Shown piece after piece: positions 41,861 to 48,754 of a DNA stretch of 52,247 nt (position 1 is its first letter; each line of letters opens with the position of its first letter). The notes under the pieces were generated by a model that was given only the letters and a program-made list of their open reading frames with translations, was not told the origin of the DNA and did no database searches. This DNA is from Halorubrum ezzemoulense DSM 17463 (lineage in GTDB: Archaea; Halobacteriota; Halobacteria; Halobacteriales; Haloferacaceae): NCBI RefSeq assembly GCF_002114285.1, contig NZ_NEDJ01000018.1, positions 1 through 52,247 of the forward strand, in the 5' to 3' direction. The position numbers and the translations under genes are program-made.

Positions 41861-43288
41861 TCAGTCCTGCGTCCGTCCCTGCGGCTCGGCGCCGCGGGCC
41901 GGGTCGGGTGACCCCTCGTCGGCGTGATCGTGGTCGTGATCCGCGTGGTCGTGGGCGTCGTTCGACCCCGTCTCGCCGAGGACTTCGGCGCCCTCCCCGT
42001 CGATCATATCCATGTTCTTGAGGTTGTCGCGCTCCTCGAAGTCCTCGACCGCCTCCATCACGTCCGCCTGCGTGATCGTCATCCGGTCCTCCGTGAGCGC
42101 GCCGAGGACGGCCTCGCGGAGCACCATCCGGAGGTCGGACCCGGTGAGGCCGGTGGTCCGGTCGGCGACCTCCTCGGGGTCGAAGTCCGCGATCTTCATC
42201 TCCTTGGTCACCACGCGGAGGATGTCCGCGCGCATGTCGCGGTCCGGCTTGGGGAAGTTGACGATCTCGTCGAAGCGGCGCCACGCGGCGGCGTCAAGCT
42301 GGTCCGGGTGGTTCGTCGCGCCGATGAGGAGGACCTCGTCGCGGACCAGCGACACCTCGTCGATCGACTTCAGCAGGGTGTTCACCGCGCGCTTCAGGGC
42401 GGCGTGCTCGTCCGAGCGGCGCGTCTTCGCCACCGAGTCGAACTCGTCGATGAAGAGGATACACGGCGAGAGCCGCTTGGCCACCTCGAAGCTCTTCTCG
42501 ACGTTCTTCGACGTCTCGCCCAGGTACTGGCTCGTGATCATCGAGAGCTTCACCTCGACGAACGGGAGCCCGAGCTCGTGAGCGAGCGCGCGCGACACGG
42601 TGGTCTTTCCGGTGCCGGGCGGGCCGACGAACAGCAGCTTTCCGATCTCGCGGAGGCCGATCTCCGCGAGGTACTCGCGGTGTTCGATCGCCTTGACGAT
42701 CTTCTGGATCTCGCCCTCCTGGTCGCCGGTCAGGACGAGGTCCGCCAGCGTCGTCTCGATCTCCTCGGGCGCGCGGACGTTGACGAGGTCGAGCATCTCC
42801 CCGTCCTCGTCCTCGTCGAAGTACTGCGAGAGCAGCGCGTCGATCCAGACGCGGTCGGCTTGGACCGGCCGCACGTCGTCTCTCGCCGCCTCGCGCGTCA
42901 CCGGCGCATCGAGGTCGTCCGCGGCCTCCAAGGCGGCGACGAGCGTCGGGTTCCCGGCGATCCGGTCGTCGTCGGCTTGGTCGCGGTACCACTCCAGTCC
43001 CATTCCGGGCTGCGTCAGCGATATCTCGCCGGAGAACTCCGTGCGTTGGGTGAAGAGGAGGTCGGAGACCGCGTCCCAAGGTCGCTCGACGCCCGTCGCG
43101 GTGCGGGTGGCCTCGTCGGTCGCCTTCAGCGGTCGCTCCACGCCGCCGGGGGCGTCCTCGGCGGCGTCGGCCGACCAGAACACCTGTCGGAACCGCGGGG
43201 GCAGGTCGTTCTCGTCGAGGTCGCGGTTCTGCGTGTAGAAGTGCGTCGTCAACACGAACTCGACGACGTCGAGCGCCGGGTCACTCAT
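41861..43288 (-). CDS. Cdc48-like AAA ATPase with His/Asp-rich tail
   Basis: 475 residues. The first 170 form a non-AAA N-domain (VVEFVLTTHFYTQNRDLDENDLPPRFRQVFWSAD...). The AAA module has Walker A LLFVGPPGTGKTTVSRAL near residue 219, Walker B CILFIDEFDSVAKTRRSDE, sensor 1 GATNHPDQLDAAAWRRFD, and a C-terminal helical lid up to VMEAVEDFEERDN. The last 35 residues include a His/Asp cluster (NDAHDHADHDHDHADEG), which may bind metal. It is a single-ring relative of the CDC48/FtsH-like branch; it probably remodels or unfolds proteins. No substrate adaptor is nearby. Confidence 0.9.
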   Translation of the reverse strand: MSDPALDVVEFVLTTHFYTQNRDLDENDLPPRFRQVFWSADAAEDAPGGVERPLKATDEATRTATGVERPWDAVSDLLFTQRTEFSGEISLTQPGMGLEWYRDQADDDRIAGNPTLVAALEAADDLDAPVTREAARDDVRPVQADRVWIDALLSQYFDEDEDGEMLDLVNVRAPEEIETTLADLVLTGDQEGEIQKIVKAIEHREYLAEIGLREIGKLLFVGPPGTGKTTVSRALAHELGLPFVEVKLSMITSQYLGETSKNVEKSFEVAKRLSPCILFIDEFDSVAKTRRSDEHAALKRAVNTLLKSIDEVSLVRDEVLLIGATNHPDQLDAAAWRRFDEIVNFPKPDRDMRADILRVVTKEMKIADFDPEEVADRTTGLTGSDLRMVLREAVLGALTEDRMTITQADVMEAVEDFEERDNLKNMDMIDGEGAEVLGETGSNDAHDHADHDHDHADEGSPDPARGAEPQGRTQD

Positions 43289-43414
43289 CCGCGGCTAGTA
43301 GCGCCGGGACGCGGTTAAGAGCGTCGAAGCGCCCCCGGGCGGCGGGCGGTAGCATCGGCGGATGGCGGGCCAAAGCGGAACGACCGGCGCGGCGAGGCGA
43401 CCGTCGTATCGAAC

Positions 43415-43424
43415 CCTTATTAGC
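43415..43424 (+). promoter_or_regulatory. TATA box of the NUDIX isomerase-like gene
   Basis: CCTTATTAGC is centred about 27 bp before ATG 43447. Confidence 0.55.
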
Positions 43425-43446
43425 CTTGGTCTGCGACGTACCGCGC

Positions 43447-44055
43447 ATGAGTTCCGAAGACGCGGCCGCGCCGGGGGATCCCGCCGGCGACGACGCGACC
43501 GGCGAGGCGAGCGACACCGACCACGAGAACGCGCTTCAGGACGTCATCGCCGTCGACCCGGACGACGTCGCGCAGGGCACGGTGAACCGACTCGACGCGC
43601 ACACCGGCGACGGGATCCGCCACCGCGCGTTCACCTGCCTGGTCTTCGACCGGGACGGCCGGATCCTGCTGGCCCAGCGCGCGCCGAACAAGCGCCTCTG
43701 GGACGGCCACTGGGACGGCACGGTCGCCTCCCACCCCGTCGAGGGACAATCTCAGGAGGACGCTACCGAGCAGCGCCTCGAAGAGGAGCTGGGCATCTCG
43801 CCCGACCAGTACGACGACCTCCGGGTGACGGACAAGTTCGAGTACAAGCGCTACTACCCGAACGAGGGCGTCGAGTGGGAGGTGTGTGCGGTGCTGAAGG
43901 TGACCCTCGACGACACCGCCTTGGACCCGGACGACGACGAGATCGGCGGGATGCTGTGGGCCGACTACGACCACCTCCACGAGAACCCCGAGCTGTACCG
44001 GCAGCTCCGCCTCTGCCCGTGGTTCGAGATCGCGATGCGCCGCGACTTCTCTTGA
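43447..44055 (+). CDS. NUDIX isopentenyl-diphosphate isomerase homologue (type I), catalytic Cys absent
   Basis: 202 residues. Several residues of type I IPP isomerase are kept: the metal His pair in DAHTGDGIRHRAF, the HP pair in DGTVASHPVEGQ, the NUDIX helix QEDATEQRLEEELGI, and the acidic pair in EGVEWEVCAVLKV. The catalytic cysteine of the E. coli enzyme (VCGHP segment) is replaced by Ala (VASHP). The role assignment in isoprenoid lipid and carotenoid synthesis therefore rests on overall fold and metal site; activity is not assured. An acidic N-terminus of about 45 residues precedes the domain. Confidence 0.82.
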   Translation: MSSEDAAAPGDPAGDDATGEASDTDHENALQDVIAVDPDDVAQGTVNRLDAHTGDGIRHRAFTCLVFDRDGRILLAQRAPNKRLWDGHWDGTVASHPVEGQSQEDATEQRLEEELGISPDQYDDLRVTDKFEYKRYYPNEGVEWEVCAVLKVTLDDTALDPDDDEIGGMLWADYDHLHENPELYRQLRLCPWFEIAMRRDFS

Positions 44056-44151
44056 CCGACCGCCGCATCTCCCAGATCGGTCCGCGCGTCCGGGCTCCCC
44101 TTCCTCGGACCGAAACGGCGACTTGAAGGCGCTCCCGCGCCGCGATCCCGT

Positions 44152-44907
44152 ATGACCGTCGTCGTCCTGCTGGCGAATCCGCCCCGCGAGGGGCTCGTCG
44201 GAACCGCGATCGCCGAGTCGACGCCGCTGTCCGCCGCCGAGGCGGCTGACCTCTACGAGGCGCAATTCCGTGACGCCGTCCTCGCGGTCGACCGCTCCGG
44301 CGGCGAGCTCCTCGTCAACTATCCCGACGACGAGGACCTCCCCGCCGAGCACCGGACGGAGACGAGTCCGGAGGCGGAGCTGCGGACGCTCGTCGCGGAC
44401 ACCCTCGGCGGCACCGACGAGGTCCGCTTCGAGCGGCAGGTCGGTTCGTCGTTCGGCGCGCGCGCCGGCAACACCGTCACCCACCTTTTGCGCGAGGAGG
44501 GCGCCGACTCCGTCGCGGTCGTCACCCCGACCGCGCCGTTGCTCTCGCGGACGAGCGTCGACTCCGCGGCGATGAAGCTCCGGACGACCGAAGTGGTCCT
44601 CGGGCCCTCGACGGACGGCCGGGCGTACTACGCCGGGTTCACGGAACCGATCGACTTCGACGGCGCTTTCGAGGCGCCCGCGCTGCCGACGCTCGCGGAG
44701 CGCGGCCGCGACGCCGACCGCTCCGTGGACTTCGTCGAGCCGTCCCCCTCGCTGGAGACCGGGGCGGACCTCCTCGACGTGGTCCCGATGCTCCGGGCGC
44801 GGTTCGCCGCGGAGCGCGTCGTGCCGGACTACACGGCCGCGTTCGTCCACGAGAAGGGGTTGGACGTGGTCGTCGAGGACGGCGAGCAACGATTGGTTCG
44901 GGACTGA
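44152..44907 (+). CDS. DUF2064/GT-A-like protein
   Basis: 251 residues. The start TVVVLLANPPREGLVGTAIAESTPLSAAEAADLYEAQFRDAVLAV resembles the nucleotidyltransferase/glycosyltransferase-A-like DUF2064 family, in which a lead strand is followed by a loop that binds nucleotide sugar. Later blocks are ADSVAVVTPTAPLLSRTSVDSAAMKLRTTEVVLGPSTDGRAYYAGFTEPIDFDGAF, where SVAVVTPTAPLLS stands in place of the family's DxDxP loop and VVLGPSTDGRAYYAG matches its GPxxDGGYxxxG motif. No membrane segment. Function unknown; a sugar transferase role is a guess. Confidence 0.75.
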   Translation: MTVVVLLANPPREGLVGTAIAESTPLSAAEAADLYEAQFRDAVLAVDRSGGELLVNYPDDEDLPAEHRTETSPEAELRTLVADTLGGTDEVRFERQVGSSFGARAGNTVTHLLREEGADSVAVVTPTAPLLSRTSVDSAAMKLRTTEVVLGPSTDGRAYYAGFTEPIDFDGAFEAPALPTLAERGRDADRSVDFVEPSPSLETGADLLDVVPMLRARFAAERVVPDYTAAFVHEKGLDVVVEDGEQRLVRD

Positions 44908-44985
44908 GCGTCTCGTGCGCGGCGGCGGGGCCCGGTGCGTCGGATCCGACACCACTTAGTCGTCCGACGCCGAGCAGTCACGTGT

Positions 44986-45069
44986 GGTGGGATGGCAGAG
45001 TGGCCCATTGCGCCTGCCTTGAAAGCAGGTAGCCTCACGGCTTCCTGGGTTCGAATCCCAGTCCCACCG
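44986..45069 (+). tRNA. tRNA-Ser, anticodon UGA
   Basis: The fold is complete: acceptor GGTGGGA (44986-44992) pairs with TCCCACC (45062-45068), the anticodon stem CCTGC/GCAGG encloses the loop CTTGAAA with anticodon TGA, and a long variable arm (AGCC...GGCT) marks it as class II, followed by T stem CTGGG/CCCAG around TTCGAAT. The discriminator base is G at 45069, as in serine tRNAs, and no CCA is encoded. The tRNA reads UCA codons. Confidence 0.96.
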
Positions 45070-45114
45070 TAGGTGCGCGGCGCATCTCGCGCCGCGCGCG
45101 TCTCGTGCGGGATT
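45048..45114 (+). repeat. Direct repeat copy 1: tRNA-Ser 3' end plus flank
   Basis: 67 bp that begin inside the T stem of tRNA-Ser and run past its end. They are repeated at 45168-45234 with four mismatches, exactly 120 bp downstream. The flanking part contains a perfect inverted repeat, GCGCGGCGC (45075-45083) and GCGCCGCGC (45089-45097), which could act as a terminator hairpin for the tRNA. Confidence 0.9.
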
Positions 45115-45453
45115 CGAAGCCTGTGAGTCGCAGCGCCAGAGCGGAGGGAGGGTGACCGTCTCACATCGGTTCGAATCCCAGTCCCACCGTAGGCGCGCGG
45201 CGCAGCTCGCGCTGCGCGCGTTTCGTGCGGGATTGAATCAGTGAGCGACCGCGAAACAGAATTCAGTTACTCGTTTCTCTCGACAGCCGATTCGGATCGG
45301 TCTCTCGTCTCGCGCTTTCGACCGCCGGAACCGCAATCACATCGCTGCTGGCCTGAAACGCCCGGTAACACTCACGTCCGGTGACGCGTGGTACCACGTG
45401 CCGCATTATCTTTAACAGGTTTCCGGCACATGTTCGTGATAGGTGATACAAGC
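45070..45453. other. Gene-free stretch between tRNA-Ser and sod
   Basis: It holds the rest of the first direct repeat, the 53-bp spacer (with the short inverted ends TGTGAG at 45122-45127 and CTCACA at 45160-45165), the second repeat, and then about 170 bp of lower GC ending in the sod promoter. A TATA-like ATTATCTTTAAC lies at 45405-45416, and AGGTGAT at 45441-45447 may serve as a weak Shine-Dalgarno site. I see no integrase, tRNA or protein gene in it. Confidence 0.7.
45168..45234 (+). repeat. Direct repeat copy 2: orphan tRNA-Ser 3' end
   Basis: This copy has the same T loop and acceptor strand (GGTTCGAATCCCAG then TCCCACC), but the sequence before it (TCTCACATC) cannot form the T stem or the rest of a tRNA, so it is not functional. 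Its hairpin has changed to GCGCAGC-TCGC-GCTGCGC. A repeated tRNA 3' end is the usual mark left by an integrative element; the 53 bp between the copies show no gene. Confidence 0.88.
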
Positions 45454-46053
45454 ATGAGTTACGAACTCGATCCGCTGCCGTACGATTACGACGCGCTGGA
45501 ACCGCACATCTCCGAACAGGTGCTCGAATGGCACCATGACACCCACCACCAGGGGTACGTCAACGGCTGGAACTCCGCCGAGGAGACGCTCGAGGCCAAC
45601 CGCGAGGACCACGACTTCTCCTCGTCGGCCGGGGCCATCCGCGACGTGACCCACAACTCGTCGGGCCACATCCTCCACGACCTGTTCTGGCAGAACATGT
45701 CGCCGGAGGGCGGCGACGAGCCCGAAGGAGACCTCGCCGACCGTATCGAGGAGGACTTCGGCTCGTACGAGGCCTGGAAGGGCGAGTTCGAAGCCGCCGC
45801 GGGCAGCGCGAGCGGCTGGGCCCTGCTGGTGTACGACACGTTCTCGAATCAGCTTCGCAACGTCGTGGTCGACAACCACGACGAGGGCGCGGTCTGGGGC
45901 GGTCACCCGATCCTCGCGCTCGACGTCTGGGAGCACTCCTACTACCACGACTACGGCCCGGCTCGCGGCGAGTTCGTCGACAACTTCTTCGAGGTCGTCG
46001 ACTGGGACGAGCCGTCCACCCGCTACGAGCAGGCCGTCGAGCTGTTCGAGTAA
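45454..46053 (+). CDS. sod: Fe/Mn superoxide dismutase
   Basis: 199 residues. The metal ligands and nearby motifs are clear: LEWHHDTHHQGYVNGWN near residue 27, SGHILHDLFWQNMSP near residue 70, and ALDVWEHSYYHDYGPARGEFVDNFF near residue 155, which supplies Asp and His. The protein converts superoxide to oxygen and hydrogen peroxide; Mn is the usual metal in haloarchaea. I chose ATG 45454 because MSYELDPLPYDYDALEPHI is the family N-terminus. A stem-loop plus T-run follows the stop. Confidence 0.96.
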   Translation: MSYELDPLPYDYDALEPHISEQVLEWHHDTHHQGYVNGWNSAEETLEANREDHDFSSSAGAIRDVTHNSSGHILHDLFWQNMSPEGGDEPEGDLADRIEEDFGSYEAWKGEFEAAAGSASGWALLVYDTFSNQLRNVVVDNHDEGAVWGGHPILALDVWEHSYYHDYGPARGEFVDNFFEVVDWDEPSTRYEQAVELFE

Positions 46054-46054
46054 G

Positions 46055-46097
46055 CGCGTCTCCGGACGCGTTACGCGCGTCGAGATCCGCATTTTTT
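46055..46097 (+). terminator. Probable sod terminator
   Basis: Just after the stop, CGCGTC-TCCG-GACGCG (46055-46070) can form a hairpin, and a six-T run follows at 46092-46097. Archaeal termination depends mainly on T-runs; the hairpin may be incidental. Confidence 0.45.
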
Positions 46098-46182
46098 CGC
46101 AGCGTGTTGCCCGGTGAGCGACGGGTTCGCGTAGGCGGTGTGAGTCATGACTGGTCGCCGGCGAAGCGATGACGAACGCCTC

Positions 46183-46429
46183 CGAAGCCCCAGCCGCGCT
46201 CGACTCCCACAGCTTCGCCGCGCTCCGCGGTCGTCCGCCGTGCTCACTCCCTGCGGTGCTTGCGTCGCTGGGATTCGGCGAGCGCGGCTGCCCGTTTGAG
46301 CCCCGTCCCGCACGGCACCGCACCTCTCACCGCCCCAGCCTCGTCGGCCTCCCTCCAGTCGGCCGACTCCCTCGCACGCGCTCCTCGCGGCCGCCTCCGG
46401 CGGCCACTCGAAGGCGCGCGCCACCCCAC
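46183..46429. repeat. Probable dispersed intergenic repeat
   Basis: This GC-rich stretch fills most of the 434-bp gap between sod and the gene at 46488. It contains motifs such as CGCGCTCGACTCCCACAGC and a perfect GGCCGCC-TCC-GGCGGCC hairpin at 46389-46405. Translations in several frames are Arg/Pro/Ala-rich and not acidic, unlike real haloarchaeal proteins. I recall very similar segments many times between genes in Halorubrum genomes, often wrongly called as hypothetical proteins. It occurs once in this window, so copy number cannot be shown here. Confidence 0.5.
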
Positions 46430-46487
46430 GGAATGAGGTTCGAACCGTATCGGCAGCGTTTACGGACGCCGTCGCGTACGCTCGCGC

Positions 46488-46829
46488 ATGCCCGAACCGA
46501 AGTCGGCGTTCGACGCCACCTACCCGTGCGACTTCTACGAGCCCGCGGAGCTGTTCGAGCCGGACCAGATGTACACGATCCCGGAGATCGGTCGCCTGCT
46601 TCAGGGGTTAGAACCGGACGCCGAGGTCGACCCCGACACCGAGGCCGTGCTGGTCGACTGGGCCGTCCCGTGGGTGATGGTCCACGCCGACGACATGGTC
46701 GTCGCCGAGCCCCTGACCGAGGACGGCCCGGGATACTACGGGCTCGCCACGGACGAGGACCACAGCGGGGCGTCCGACACCGACGCCGAGTCGGACGCTG
46801 ACTCCGACGAACTCGACGAGTCGGCGTGA
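46488..46829 (+). CDS. Small acidic protein, coupled to a P-loop ATPase
   Basis: 113 residues. The ordered part is about residues 1-88 (SAFDATYPCDFYEPAELFEPDQMYTIPEIGRLLQGLEPDAEVDPDTEAVLVDWAVPWVMVHADDMVVAEPLTEDGPGYYGLA), followed by an acidic Asp/Ser tail. I do not recognise the family. Its TGA overlaps the GTG start of the next gene (GTGA), so the two products are probably made together and may interact. Confidence 0.75.
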   Translation: MPEPKSAFDATYPCDFYEPAELFEPDQMYTIPEIGRLLQGLEPDAEVDPDTEAVLVDWAVPWVMVHADDMVVAEPLTEDGPGYYGLATDEDHSGASDTDAESDADSDELDESA

Positions 46830-47740
46830 CCGGGGACCGATCCGACCCGCCGACGTACCTCGTCGCCGGCGGCGCGCGCGTCGACGCCGGCAAGACCACC
46901 TTCTCGGCGGGGCTGGTCGCCCACCTCGCCGACCGCGCGGGCGACGCGGTCGGCGTCAAGCCCCGGGCCGGCAACGACCTCTGGTTCGACCACGACGACT
47001 ATTTGATCGCGACCGACGCGGCCCGACTCTACGGGAAGGACGCCCGCACCCTCGCGGCCGCGAACACCCGCGCGCTCGCGGCGGCCGACGACGGTTCCCC
47101 GTCGCCCTCGGCGGTCACGCCGGAATCGATCAACCCCGTCCACCGGCTCTGGCGACCGACGCCGGGACGGACGGGCATGCTCGGCGACGCAGAGCGCACG
47201 TTCCTCTGCGACCGCGTCACCACCGCGTCCGGCACGCGCTTCGTCGTCAACGGCGCGGCCGAGGAGGCGGGGCTGCTCCCCGACGCGCTGACCGACCGCC
47301 TCCCCCTCGCGGAGGCGACTCGCGTGCGCGACGTACCGGCGTTCAACGAGGTGATGGCCGAGGCGCACCTCCCCGCGATCGAGCGGCTCGCGGACCGCGT
47401 CGCGCGGACGCCGGTCCCGGTCGTCGTCGAGTCGTACGCCGACGTGGCCGGGACCCTTCCCCGCGACGGGCCGGTCGCGCCCGACGCGGTCGCCGTCGTC
47501 GACCCCGGCCGCGCGCGGCTATACGCCGGCGACCGCTACGCGAAGGCCCGCGCGGTCGCCGCCGGGAGCCCGCGGGAGGGGACCCGCGAGGAGCACGTCG
47601 ACGCGGTGACGGAGATGATCGAGCCGCTCGCGACCGTCTCGCTGCCGGCGCTGTCCGGCGACGTCCGCGGCGATCCCGACCGGATCGCGGCGGCGTACGA
47701 GCCGGCGTACGCGACGCTCACGGATTCGGTCGAGAACTGA
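46826..47740 (+). CDS. P-loop ATPase, dethiobiotin-synthetase-like
   Basis: 304 residues from GTG 46826. Walker A is in YLVAGGARVDAGKTTFSAGLVAHL near residue 12, and the following VGVKPRAGNDLWFDHDDY fits the switch region of SIMIBI-class P-loop proteins such as BioD and the cobyrinate synthases. Later blocks are NGAAEEAGLLPDALTDRLPLAEATRVRDVPAFNEVMAEAHLPAIERLAD and VVVESYADVAG, in which the ESY takes the place of the BioD-type EGAGG motif. It has no biotin gene nearby, and the DTB substrate residues are not evident. A haloarchaeal ATPase of unknown role. Confidence 0.75.
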   Translation: MTGDRSDPPTYLVAGGARVDAGKTTFSAGLVAHLADRAGDAVGVKPRAGNDLWFDHDDYLIATDAARLYGKDARTLAAANTRALAAADDGSPSPSAVTPESINPVHRLWRPTPGRTGMLGDAERTFLCDRVTTASGTRFVVNGAAEEAGLLPDALTDRLPLAEATRVRDVPAFNEVMAEAHLPAIERLADRVARTPVPVVVESYADVAGTLPRDGPVAPDAVAVVDPGRARLYAGDRYAKARAVAAGSPREGTREEHVDAVTEMIEPLATVSLPALSGDVRGDPDRIAAAYEPAYATLTDSVEN

Positions 47741-47772
47741 AGGAGCGACGGAGCGTCGCGTGCGGCCCGGGC

Positions 47773-48255
47773 TCAGGCGTTCCGCTTCGTGTAGTGTTCC
47801 AGCGCGGACTCGATCGACGAGAGGTCGGCGGTCACGCGGCTGTCGGCGACGCGCATGAAGCCGGGCGTGTACGACGACGAGTAGTCGAAGATCCGGTTGA
47901 CTGCGCGCTTGGGCGCGGCGACGGCGCCGAAGTCGGTGACCGTGTACACCCGCGTGGTGGGGAAGGCGGTCCAGAAGGTCCCGCTCACCCAGCGGTCCTC
48001 GTCCGCGAACGCCTCGCCGACGCGGCCGGTCGCGACGTACTCGTCGTCCGCGTAGAACAGCAGGAGGTCGCCCGACGCCATCTTCTCGAACGTCGACCCG
48101 TTGCCGCTGTCGTCGTCGACGGCCCACAGGCGCGTCTCGTCGAGGTCGGCGAGGGGTTCGGGGCGATCGGGGTAGTCGGTGAGATCGACCGGGGACCGGA
48201 CGGTCCGGTCGAAGTTCTCCGGGTCGATCGGGACCAGGAAGACGTTCTCGCTCAT
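47773..48255 (-). CDS. PUA/EVE-like domain protein
   Basis: 160 residues. MSENVFLVPIDPENFDRTVRSPVDL leads into RLWAVDDDSGNGSTFEKMASGDLLLFYADDEYVATGRVGEAF, and W-x-M/x-x-GD-x-x-x-F/Y-Y with a following xxGxV is the pattern of EVE and related PUA-like domains, which read modified bases or RNA. No nuclease or methyltransferase domain is fused. I rate the fold as likely, the ligand as unknown. The neighbours (P-loop ATPase and PCD) offer no clear link. Confidence 0.65.
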   Translation of the reverse strand: MSENVFLVPIDPENFDRTVRSPVDLTDYPDRPEPLADLDETRLWAVDDDSGNGSTFEKMASGDLLLFYADDEYVATGRVGEAFADEDRWVSGTFWTAFPTTRVYTVTDFGAVAAPKRAVNRIFDYSSSYTPGFMRVADSRVTADLSSIESALEHYTKRNA

Positions 48256-48321
48256 TACCCGTCGTTTCGCCGGGAGGGGTTTAAACCCGTTTGTTGATGT
48301 GTCAGGTCAGGACGGGTGCGG

Positions 48322-48669
48322 TCACTCGCCGTCGGCGGCGTACAGGCGGTCCATCCGCGCCGCCATCACGAAGTCGGCGCGGGTGAGGCCGCCGACCTCG
48401 TGGCTCCACATCTCGATCCCGACCTCGCCCCACGACAGCGAGATGTCCGGGTGGTGCCACTCCGCCTCGGCGAGCTCGCCCACGTCGTTCGTGAACGCGA
48501 GCGCCGTCTCGAAGTCGGGGAACTCGTAGCTCGCCTCCAGGTGGTGGTCGTTGACGACCTCCCACGCGTCGCCCAGTTCGTCGAGGTGGTCGGCGCACTC
48601 GTCTCCGTCGAGCGGCTCCGCGTCGTCGCCGGCCGGTTCGACCGGCTCGTCCGCGAGCGGTGAGGACAT
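48322..48669 (-). CDS. Pterin-4a-carbinolamine dehydratase
   Basis: 115 residues. The catalytic motif [38 protein letters not shown], with the paired His of WHHP and the later His of WSHEVGGLT, matches the PCD/DCoH family; the length matches too, after an acidic N-terminal piece of about 25 residues. It dehydrates 4a-hydroxytetrahydrobiopterin to recycle the pterin used by aromatic amino acid hydroxylases; in archaea without such hydroxylases the pterin target is unclear. Confidence 0.92.
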   Translation of the reverse strand: MSSPLADEPVEPAGDDAEPLDGDECADHLDELGDAWEVVNDHHLEASYEFPDFETALAFTNDVGELAEAEWHHPDISLSWGEVGIEMWSHEVGGLTRADFVMAARMDRLYAADGE

Positions 48670-48754
48670 ACCCCACGTTAGGCGACGAACGGTTTGTACC
48701 TTCCGCGGTCGACCCCGGAGGACGACGGGCGACCGAAAAGCGCGGACCGAGGCC

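Noticed and set aside
45106-45189. Second tRNA after tRNA-Ser
   Set aside because: Only the T loop and acceptor 3' strand are present; no partner for the T stem, no anticodon arm or D arm, so it is a remnant.
45263-45451. 62-residue minus-strand frame before sod
   Set aside because: No acidic bias, overlaps the sod promoter, and no ribosome site or TATA box in the right place.
46071-46801. Frames of 117-210 residues on both strands between sod and 46488
   Set aside because: Non-acidic translations and overlap with the repeat-like block; no promoter or homology.
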